A DNA stretch of 64,000 nucleotides, taken from contig NZ_CAIWNQ010000002.1 in assembly GCF_903914075.1 (NCBI RefSeq), positions 372,001 through 436,000 of the forward strand, read 5' to 3'. This document shows, one piece after another, positions 52,861-60,341 of the stretch (position 1 is the first letter of the stretch; each line of letters opens with the position of its first letter). This stretch comes from Ruegeria sp. THAF57 (lineage in GTDB: Bacteria; Pseudomonadota; Alphaproteobacteria; Rhodobacterales; Rhodobacteraceae). Position numbers and translations under genes: made by a program. The notes below the pieces were generated by a model, which saw only the letters and a list, made by a program, of their open reading frames with translations, had not been told where the DNA came from and did not search any database.

Positions 52861-55619
52861 TGTCCCAACCTGTCCAGCAAGGCGGGCACGTGCACCTGAT
52901 CCGATTTGTAGTTCCCGGTCAGGACATGCATCACCAAATTGACACCAAAGCGGTTGGCCAGCTCTCGCTGACGCTCACCTGCATAGCCGCGTCCAACGGG
53001 CAAAAGGGCCTGACCGTTGCGGTCAACGGCCCACGCTCCGGCCCAGTCGTTGCCGCCGATCACCACTGGCGTCACGTTGTCGTTGAGGTTGCGGAACGGC
53101 ATCCCCTCGATCTGTTCGGCATCCAGTGGCGCGGCCTCAACCCAGACCTCGGTTCCGGCGTAGCGCCCCGGAAAATCCTGCAGCAGATAGAAAGCGCGCG
53201 TCAGCACGTGGTCACGCGGGACAGGCTCTAACGAAGGGATATTCAAAGGCGCAGCCAACTGCTGCAATTTGCGTCCATTGGGGCTGGAGGCGCCGAACCG
53301 CGCCACATCCGAGTCCCGCGTGTCAAACAAGATCATCCCACCCGAGCGCAGGTAAGCGTTGAGCTTGGCGTAGGCTTCAGCGGACGGTTGCGGTTGCTGG
53401 GGGGTTATGGGCCAGTAGAGCAACGGGAAAAAGGCCAGTTCGTCCCGCTCCAGATCAACGCCAATCGGTTCGGCTGGTTCGACGGACGTGCGATAAAACA
53501 GGGTTTGTGCAAGACCCCGCATTCCGGCACCCGCAATGTCATCGACCTGCGCGTCACCCGTCAGGACATGCGCCAACACCAGTTCCTTGGTGGCATTCAG
53601 GGCGAAATCGGTGTCTGCGGGTGTCTGCGCGTCCGCTTGAGGCACAAACAACAAAACTCCGACCGCCGTGGCTGCGACCTTGGCCAGACCCAACCGCCCC
53701 GACAACGCCAAAGACGCAATGACATCCACCGTCAGCAACAACAGCGCAAGGCTGAGCAGGATACCTCCGATGGGCGTTTCCGTGCTAATTTCCTGCCCCT
53801 TGATAGGCACATCCGGCGGCCAGACCGCAGGGCTGAGCACCGTGTCGCTGGTCAGAACATTCAGCGCCAGCTTTTGCTTACCGCTTTCGTAAAGCCCCGG
53901 ACGCAGATCCGGGCCAATTGCACCCGACACAAGATCGACGCCATCAACGCCCGACAGATTGCCCGCATCAGACAAGGTGCCAAACCCATCCATCACCTGA
54001 ATTGGCTCCCACGTGGTGCCCTGCAACTGGGACTCCTGCCGAGACTTGGCGGCCGAGGCGACGGCCAGCCGATCCAGCATTTCGACAAACAGGCCCGACA
54101 GGGGAAGGCTGGACCATTCTGCATCAGCCGTCACATGGAACAGCACAACCTGACCCAGCCCAAGCGCCTTGCGGGTCACCAATGGCGTGCCATCGGACAG
54201 CGAAGCAATCACGCGATCCGCCAGATTAGGGTCTGGTTGCGCCATGACCTGCGTGGTCACAGATACATCTCCGGGGACACTAAGCCCGTAAAAGGGTGAG
54301 CTTTCGGGGAACGGTGCAAGCCCCTTGGCCTCACCCCAGCTCATCGCGCCGCCAACTGATCGTCCGCCGCTGCGCAGGCGGACAGGCAACAGGATATCTT
54401 CCTCGTCACGGCCAAGATCACTGGCGGCCATACGCGGTCCGGCAAAGCGCAACAGCAAGCCACCCTCTTCGACCCATTCAACCAGTGCCGATTGTTCGCC
54501 CCCGGACAGTTTGGCGACATCGGCCAGAACAATCACATCCGGGTTGGCTGGCAACACATCCAGCAATCCGCCATCAACAAAATCCGCTGTCGGGATCAAA
54601 ACCTGGGTCAGGTAGTGCAACGGTGACAGCAACTCTAACCCTTCGCGATTCCGCGTCCCAGCGATCAGGGCAACTTCGCGCCGCCGCAGGCTGTCATCAG
54701 TCAGCGTCACAGCCCCCGCAGACCGTTCACCTTGAATTTCAAACCGCGTGATCCGCGCACGCAGTTCTGACGGCAGGGCCAGTTCTATCTGGGCCTGCGT
54801 TTCGCCGCCTGCAAACTCCACCTCGGCGGATTGCAGTACCCGCATCACCCCGGCCGGGTCGCGGCCCTGCGCCAAAACCGTGATGCGTTCAGCCGGGCCA
54901 GCCTCGGCCCGTTGCGCGGTCAACTGAATGACACCGTCCTGATAGCCAGCCGGCAATAACCCAACAACGGAAGAGGGCGACTGATATACGGTGACACCCC
55001 CGCGCGCCTGCAACGCAGCAAGGATCGTTTCGCTGTCGTCATAGGCCAGACGGTCACTGAACCAATGCGTTTCAAATCCTCCTTCAACCTGATCCAGCGC
55101 GACCAAAGCCTGTTCAATCTGCGGCGGCTTAGGCTGCCATGGCATCGGAACCAATCCGGGCAATCGACCGCTCCACGCCTCGGCGGCCTGGAAGACAGGG
55201 ACTTCGGGAACCGTCAGGTTAAGGATCGCGACCGTGCGCCCGGCACGCCCGGCCTCGGTCAGTTGCGCGTCAATCTGGTCCAACGTCGAAGACCAACGGG
55301 TTGCACCCGCCCAGCTTCCGTCTAGAACCAGCAACAATGGCCCTGATCCGGCTTGCTCTCGGGACGGGTTCAGAACCGGACCGGCCAACCCGATGATAAT
55401 CGCCGCCGCTGCCATCATGCGCAACAGCAGCAACCACCACGGGGTGCGGTCCGAAACGCTTTCTTCATCCTTCAACCCAAGCAGTAGCGTGACCGCCGGA
55501 AACAGCCTGCGGATCGGCGCTGGTGGCACAGCGCGCAGGATCAACCACAGGATCGGCAGGGTCAAAAGACCCAGCAACACCCACGGTGCGGTAAATCCAA
55601 TACCCGCCAGAACCGTCAT
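52857..55619 (-). CDS. BatA/DUF4159 membrane protein
   Basis: 920 residues from the ATG at 55619, which overlaps the DUF58 gene stop; a longer frame adds 11 residues. The N-terminus FTAPWVLLGLLTLPILWLILRAVPPAP is the BatA-type start with two membrane segments. A large periplasmic region with vWA-like sequence (GPLLLVLDGSWAGATRW) follows, then a membrane helix near 640. The DUF4159 domain is at the C-terminus (RTSVEPAEPIGVDLERDELAFFPLLYWP, GYAGERQRELANRFGVNLVMHVLTG). It is part of a MoxR-linked envelope or chaperone system of unknown substrate. Confidence 0.88.
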   Translation of the reverse strand: MTVLAGIGFTAPWVLLGLLTLPILWLILRAVPPAPIRRLFPAVTLLLGLKDEESVSDRTPWWLLLLRMMAAAAIIIGLAGPVLNPSREQAGSGPLLLVLDGSWAGATRWSSTLDQIDAQLTEAGRAGRTVAILNLTVPEVPVFQAAEAWSGRLPGLVPMPWQPKPPQIEQALVALDQVEGGFETHWFSDRLAYDDSETILAALQARGGVTVYQSPSSVVGLLPAGYQDGVIQLTAQRAEAGPAERITVLAQGRDPAGVMRVLQSAEVEFAGGETQAQIELALPSELRARITRFEIQGERSAGAVTLTDDSLRRREVALIAGTRNREGLELLSPLHYLTQVLIPTADFVDGGLLDVLPANPDVIVLADVAKLSGGEQSALVEWVEEGGLLLRFAGPRMAASDLGRDEEDILLPVRLRSGGRSVGGAMSWGEAKGLAPFPESSPFYGLSVPGDVSVTTQVMAQPDPNLADRVIASLSDGTPLVTRKALGLGQVVLFHVTADAEWSSLPLSGLFVEMLDRLAVASAAKSRQESQLQGTTWEPIQVMDGFGTLSDAGNLSGVDGVDLVSGAIGPDLRPGLYESGKQKLALNVLTSDTVLSPAVWPPDVPIKGQEISTETPIGGILLSLALLLLTVDVIASLALSGRLGLAKVAATAVGVLLFVPQADAQTPADTDFALNATKELVLAHVLTGDAQVDDIAGAGMRGLAQTLFYRTSVEPAEPIGVDLERDELAFFPLLYWPITPQQPQPSAEAYAKLNAYLRSGGMILFDTRDSDVARFGASSPNGRKLQQLAAPLNIPSLEPVPRDHVLTRAFYLLQDFPGRYAGTEVWVEAAPLDAEQIEGMPFRNLNDNVTPVVIGGNDWAGAWAVDRNGQALLPVGRGYAGERQRELANRFGVNLVMHVLTGNYKSDQVHVPALLDRLGQ

Positions 55620-56491
55620 GCCGTGCCCCCATCCAGCGCACGATAGAGCCACAACAGAGCCGCCTGCGCGCTGTCACCTGTATGGTGCAGACCAAGCTGC
55701 CACCCTGTCGCGCGGCACAACTGCGTCAGCGCGTCCTTTCGGTTGGCGAGCCGCTCCAGATAGCGGTCCCGCAACTCACCGGCTTTAAGGGTTTCGTGTC
55801 GCGCCGTGCCGCCAACGCTTTCGAATATGGTCCGCCCGCGATAGGGAAAGCTTTCCTCGGTCGGGTCCAGAACTTGCAACAGGACACCGCGCACGCCCCG
55901 GTCGGCGGCTTTGGTCAGGGCCAGCTCAACTTCATCCATAGGCCCGAGGAAATCGGAAATGAAGACGGCACGCGCGTGTGGGATCATGGCCCTGTGTTCT
56001 GGCGGGGCATAATCAGCCTCGGCATCTTCGGACCAAGCCTGCGCCAACCGCACGATCTGCGCATTGCCGCGCCGGGGCGGAAGGGTTGTTCCGGTCAGAC
56101 CCACGCGTTCCCCGCCACGCACCAACAGGATCGCCGTTGACAGACCAAGCAAGCGTGCCCGATCTGCTTTGGTGTGCAGGGATTTGTCGGACGCAAACCG
56201 CATCGACGCGCCCTGATCGACCCAGAGCATTACCGATTGCGCGATCTGCCACTCGCGTTCACGCACGAATTGCTGATCCCCCCGCGCAGACCGCCGGTGG
56301 TCAATCATCCGACGGCTGTCTCCGATCTGCGCCGGGCGGTACTGCCAGAAATCATCACCTAGACCTGACCGCCTGCGTCCGTGATCACCCAGCAGGACGG
56401 TTCCCGCCAGATGTTCGGCCCGCGCTAACAGCGGCGGCAGCCGGGACGCCTCGGCCTCGGATCTTTCGCGAAGGGTCAGCGCGGCATTCAC
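55616..56491 (-). CDS. DUF58 domain protein
   Basis: 291 residues. The DUF58 signature is present: GRRRSGLGDDFWQYRPAQIGDSRRMIDHRRSARGDQQFVRE, then a vWA-like core (VMLWVDQGASMRF, with the usual DxSxS reduced to DQGAS). It has no membrane segment. DUF58 proteins occur next to MoxR ATPases, which are thought to act as chaperones for vWA proteins. It is coupled to both neighbours by ATGA overlaps. Confidence 0.92.
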   Translation of the reverse strand: MNAALTLRERSEAEASRLPPLLARAEHLAGTVLLGDHGRRRSGLGDDFWQYRPAQIGDSRRMIDHRRSARGDQQFVREREWQIAQSVMLWVDQGASMRFASDKSLHTKADRARLLGLSTAILLVRGGERVGLTGTTLPPRRGNAQIVRLAQAWSEDAEADYAPPEHRAMIPHARAVFISDFLGPMDEVELALTKAADRGVRGVLLQVLDPTEESFPYRGRTIFESVGGTARHETLKAGELRDRYLERLANRKDALTQLCRATGWQLGLHHTGDSAQAALLWLYRALDGGTA

Positions 56492-57495
56492 GCCGCAGCC
56501 TCAGTGCGGATCAGCCCGGCAGCCGTGGATTCGATGAGATCCGCAAGGCTGTCACCCCGCGCCCGCGCCGCAAAGTTCAGCGCCATCCTGTGACTGAGGA
56601 CAGGGCGCGCCATGTCCAGCACGTCTTCGGCATTGGGTGCCAGTCGCCCTTGCAACATTGCCCGTGCCCGCACAGTCATCATTAACGCCTGCGCCGCACG
56701 TGGACCCGGCCCCCAAGCGACGGTTTCGGCCACGCGTTCAGAAACACCCGCCTCGTCCGGGCGGAAGGCGCGAACCAGATCAAGGATAAGTTCAACGACT
56801 GAGTCGCCCACGGGCATCCGGCGCAAAAGAACCTGCGCGGCCAGCAGCTCTTCTTTGGTGAAAATCTCGTGCGCGTCGTCTTCCTCGACGCCCGTGGTGG
56901 CCAGCAAAATGTCACGCTCGGTCTGGCGATCAGGGTATTCCACGTCGATCTGCACTAGGAAACGGTCCAACTGCGCCTCGGGCAGCGGATAGGTACCCTC
57001 TTGCTCAATGGGGTTCTGTGTCGCTAGCACGTGAAACGGTGTGCCAAGCGAGCGATCCTCACCCGCCACCGTCACCGTGCGTTCCTGCATCGCCTGCAAC
57101 AGCGCCGATTGCGTCCGGGGGCTGGCGCGGTTGATCTCATCTGCCATCAGCAACTGGCAAAAGATCGGGCCAGAAATGAACCTGAAATGGCGGCTGCCGT
57201 CTTCGGCGGTATCCAGAACCTCGGACCCCAGAATATCGGCAGGCATCAGGTCCGGCGTGAACTGAATGCGGTTGCCGTGCAAGCCCATCACGGTCGACAG
57301 CGTCTCGACCAGTCGCGTCTTACCCAGACCGGGCAGACCGATCAGCAACGCATGCCCCCCGCACAACAGCGCGGTCAGGGTCAGGTCCACGACCCGTTCC
57401 TGTCCGATAAAGCGGCGGGTGATCGAGGACTTGGCCTCTTGCAGTTTGGTTTCCAGCGCTTCGATCTCGGACACGAGGTCGGCAGGTTCGGTCAT
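56488..57495 (-). CDS. MoxR-family AAA+ ATPase
   Basis: 335 residues. Walker A IGLPGLGKTRLVETL near 55, Walker B LLMADEINRASPRTQSALLQAMQE, sensor ATQNPIEQEGTYPLPEAQLDRF, and the C-terminal lid (HRMALNFAARARGDSLADLIES). MoxR proteins act as AAA chaperones for vWA-domain partners, which are encoded just downstream. It is the first gene of the four-gene coupled operon and divergent from the DUF1285 gene. Confidence 0.94.
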   Translation of the reverse strand: MTEPADLVSEIEALETKLQEAKSSITRRFIGQERVVDLTLTALLCGGHALLIGLPGLGKTRLVETLSTVMGLHGNRIQFTPDLMPADILGSEVLDTAEDGSRHFRFISGPIFCQLLMADEINRASPRTQSALLQAMQERTVTVAGEDRSLGTPFHVLATQNPIEQEGTYPLPEAQLDRFLVQIDVEYPDRQTERDILLATTGVEEDDAHEIFTKEELLAAQVLLRRMPVGDSVVELILDLVRAFRPDEAGVSERVAETVAWGPGPRAAQALMMTVRARAMLQGRLAPNAEDVLDMARPVLSHRMALNFAARARGDSLADLIESTAAGLIRTEAAA

Positions 57496-57547
57496 GACTT
57501 TCCCTTCCGTGGACTAATATGGTTGAAGTGTATCGCGCGAAAAGGAA

Positions 57548-58138
57548 ATGGCAAAAGTAATGAGCGGACAAAAACCTGTGACACCTTCCCCTGATGGCAT
57601 TGCGGCATCAGTCAAAGCCGCCAAAACCAAGGGCTTGCCCCCGGTTCACCTATGGAATCCTCCGTTTTGTGGCGATCTGGACATCCATATCGCCAAAGAT
57701 GGGTCTTGGACTTATTTAGGGTCGCCGATCAACAGGTTCGAGCTTGTGAAGCTTTTTTCCTCAATTCTTAAGAAAGAAGAGGGGAAATATTACCTCGTCA
57801 CCCCGGTCGAAAAGGTGGGAATCACCGTCGAGGACGCGCCCTTCGTCGCGGTCGATTTCGATGCGACGGGCACCGGCACGGCGCAGGTGCTGACTTTCAC
57901 GACGCATGTGGGTGACACAGCCATCGCAGGGCCGGACCACCCGATCCGCATTGTTATCGACCCTGAAACAGATGAACCCGCGCCCTACATATTGGTGCGA
58001 GCCAACCTCGAAGCGCGGATCGACCGCAAAAGTTTCTACCGGCTGGTCGACATTGCCGAACACAATGGCGAATGGTTTGGCGTTTGGTCAGGTGGACAGT
58101 TTTTCTCCCTGATCCGGTCCGAGGATTTGCCGGACTAA
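57548..58138 (+). CDS. DUF1285 domain protein
   Basis: 196 residues. PVHLWNPPFCGDLDIHIAKDGSWTYLGSPINRFELVKLFSSILKKE and the later EDAPFVAVDFDATG and RANLEARIDRKSFYRLVDIAE match DUF1285. The function is unknown. It is divergent from the MoxR operon, an arrangement that I recall from other alphaproteobacteria. The ribosome site AAAGGAA is close to the ATG, and a second ATG four codons later is possible. Confidence 0.9.
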   Translation: MAKVMSGQKPVTPSPDGIAASVKAAKTKGLPPVHLWNPPFCGDLDIHIAKDGSWTYLGSPINRFELVKLFSSILKKEEGKYYLVTPVEKVGITVEDAPFVAVDFDATGTGTAQVLTFTTHVGDTAIAGPDHPIRIVIDPETDEPAPYILVRANLEARIDRKSFYRLVDIAEHNGEWFGVWSGGQFFSLIRSEDLPD

Positions 58139-59076
58139 GCCCGGCGCACCACCCGACGATCTTGCGCCAGCACCACGGCCACAGCCACGATCCCCGCGCC
58201 CAGCGCGCGAGTCCAGTTCCACTCGTCCCCCAGCACAAGCATGATCAACATCACGTAAAACGGCGCGATGTTGATGTGGAACGACGCCAGCGCCACGCCG
58301 ATTTTCCCGACCGAGGCGATAAAAAACACCTGACTCAGCCCCATCGAGATCAGCGCATAGATCACCAGCATTCCCGCTTGCTGCATATCAACCGGAGCCG
58401 TTGGGATGACATCCATCCCTAACTGCCCTGCCGCGAAGAACAGAAAGACGGCCACGACCAACCCGCCCACGAAGGTAATGGTACTACGCCCGGTCTGGCT
58501 GAGTTCTGGAAAGTCTCGCGCGGTTGCCATGCTGGCCCAGCAGAACAACCCCGTCGACACAATGGCACACCCAGCGCCCAGCCCTAGTTGAGCGGGGGCC
58601 ACCGCGCTGGTCGCGATTAACCCACCGATGATGGACACGATGACTCCGATAGCAAAACTCCACCGCAAACGTCGCGCACCGGTCGCCAGCTCCAACAAAG
58701 TCGCAAACAAGGGCGCACACGAGGCGATGATGGCCACGGTCACCGGGTCGGTCAGCTTTTGTGCCAGAATGATCAGGAACATCGCCGCCCCAAGCGTTCC
58801 GCCGACCAGCATCGCATGTCCCCAACGGGCGCGCAGCACGCGGGTCGGCCCGTCAAAAATCACCCAGATCGGAACCATCACCAACACCGCAATCGCCAGT
58901 CGCGCCACCAAAAGCGCGACGGGGGGCCAGCTTTGCAACAGCACCTCGGCCGCCGGAAACCCGGCTGCCCATGTCAGCATGCTTGCCACCGCCAAGCCAT
59001 TGCCGGGCAAGGCAGAACTGCGCCCGGCAGACACAGAAAGAGTGTTCCCGCGCACGGGGTCAGGGCTCATTGCCAT
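58135..59076 (-). CDS. DMT-family (EamA) transporter
   Basis: 313 residues from the ATG at 59076; another ATG lies two codons on, and the longer frame to 59208 lacks support. Ten membrane segments form two EamA repeats (LAVASMLTWAAGFPAAEVLL ... LTDPVTVAIIASCAPLFATLLEL, and FVGGLVVAVFLFFAAGQLG ... SFHINIAPFYVMLIMLVLGD). It is probably a metabolite exporter with an unknown substrate. It overlaps the end of the DUF1285 gene by four bases in opposite orientation. Confidence 0.88.
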   Translation of the reverse strand: MAMSPDPVRGNTLSVSAGRSSALPGNGLAVASMLTWAAGFPAAEVLLQSWPPVALLVARLAIAVLVMVPIWVIFDGPTRVLRARWGHAMLVGGTLGAAMFLIILAQKLTDPVTVAIIASCAPLFATLLELATGARRLRWSFAIGVIVSIIGGLIATSAVAPAQLGLGAGCAIVSTGLFCWASMATARDFPELSQTGRSTITFVGGLVVAVFLFFAAGQLGMDVIPTAPVDMQQAGMLVIYALISMGLSQVFFIASVGKIGVALASFHINIAPFYVMLIMLVLGDEWNWTRALGAGIVAVAVVLAQDRRVVRRA

Positions 59077-59249
59077 GGTGTCAGACCTTTTGTTGGAACG
59101 GCGACCGAAAATGATTCGCCGCATTGTCCCGAATGTCTCTGAATTGCCCCGGGCGATCTGGCCGATTTTCGACAATCTGTCGTTTTCAGTCCCTTTCCCT
59201 GAAATCACCCGACAGCTAAGGTCCGGTCACCTAAAACCCGGACCTGCCA

Positions 59250-60005
59250 ATGCCCAAATTTGCCGCCAATATCTCGCTGCTCTTTGCAGAACTTCCCTAT
59301 CTCGACCGGTTTCAGGCGGCAGCAGAAGCCGGGTTTCAAGCCGTTGAGATTTTGTTTCCCTATGATCTGGCCGCCAAGGAAACGCGGCGGGCCTTGCTGT
59401 CCAATGGGTTGGACCTTGTCCTGATCAACGCGCCGCCACCGAATTACACAGGCGGACAACCGGGCTATGCAGCAGTCCCCGGCGGCGAAGCACGGTTCCA
59501 ATCGGATATTCGTCGCGTGATGCGTTACGCCGATGTACTGAAACCGGGGCTGATCCACATCATGTCGGGCTATGCCTCGGGCCGTGATGCGCTGGACTGT
59601 TTCGTGGATAACCTAAAATGGGCTGCCGATTTCGCGCCCCAGCAACAGTTCACGATTGAGCCGCTGAACCCAATTTCGCAGCCAGAGTATTTCCTGAACA
59701 ACTATGACCTGGCCGCTGATGTTCTGAACCGAGTGAACCGCCCCAATGTCGGCCTGCAATTCGACAGCTTTCACGCCCATATGATCCACGGCAACGCGCT
59801 GGACGTGTGGACCCGGTGTAACGCCAACGTGGTCCACGCTCAAATTGGCGCGGCACCAGACCGATCCGAACCCGGGCGGGGGCCAACCGATTTTCCCGCC
59901 CTGTTCACCGCAATGGATGAGGCGGGATATACAGGGTGGGTCAGCGCCGAATACGTGCCCTCAACACCGCAAACGGTCAACAGCCTGAAGTGGATGCGCG
60001 CCTAG
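59250..60005 (+). CDS. hyi: Hydroxypyruvate isomerase-like sugar-phosphate isomerase/epimerase
   Basis: 251 residues with a TIM-barrel fold. Family segments are FAANISLLFAELPYLDRFQAAAEAGFQAVEILFPYD, IHIMSGYASG, FTIEPLNPISQPEYFLNN, and the C-terminal GRGPTDFPALFTAMDEAGYTGWVSAEYVPS. Acidic metal ligands (Glu in VEILFPYD and TIEPLN, Asp in QFDSFHAH) are kept. It interconverts hydroxypyruvate and tartronate semialdehyde in glyoxylate use; closely related isomerases cannot be excluded. No glyoxylate genes adjoin. Confidence 0.87.
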   Translation: MPKFAANISLLFAELPYLDRFQAAAEAGFQAVEILFPYDLAAKETRRALLSNGLDLVLINAPPPNYTGGQPGYAAVPGGEARFQSDIRRVMRYADVLKPGLIHIMSGYASGRDALDCFVDNLKWAADFAPQQQFTIEPLNPISQPEYFLNNYDLAADVLNRVNRPNVGLQFDSFHAHMIHGNALDVWTRCNANVVHAQIGAAPDRSEPGRGPTDFPALFTAMDEAGYTGWVSAEYVPSTPQTVNSLKWMRA

Positions 60006-60066
60006 CTCTGGCATTTGCTTTATAAATCCCGCAGATGAAAGAAACCGAGACTATAGGATTCGATCA

Positions 60067-60297
60067 ATGCTCCCTGCCCGCTATGCCCGCGCTCTGTTCA
60101 GCCTGATCATGTCGGGCCTGATGTCCTGCATCGTCACAGGCATCGCCACGGTCAAGGCGATCGGGTTGGGGCCAAACACGGCGGGCGACTGGATGGCATC
60201 CTGGGCTTTTTGCTGGCCGATCGCGTTCTCGGTTATTCTGATTCTCGGCCCCACCGTGCAACGGCTGGTCAACCGACTGGTCAGGCCGCAGGACTGA
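60067..60297 (+). CDS. DUF2798 membrane protein
   Basis: 76 residues with two membrane segments, ALFSLIMSGLMSCIVTGIAT and WMASWAFCWPIAFSVILILGP. Conserved prolines and the basic end VQRLVNRLV are typical of DUF2798. The function is unknown. It follows hyi after 61 bases and ends 44 bases before the opposing polA. Confidence 0.88.
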   Translation: MLPARYARALFSLIMSGLMSCIVTGIATVKAIGLGPNTAGDWMASWAFCWPIAFSVILILGPTVQRLVNRLVRPQD

Positions 60298-60341
60298 CCC
60301 GCTGCGAAGAGGGCCCATCGGGCCTGATGAGCAGCGCGCCC

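Noticed and set aside
53388-54299. 303-residue plus-strand frame inside the DUF4159 gene
   Set aside because: It is rich in Arg, His and Gln and is antisense to a clear membrane protein, so it is a shadow frame.
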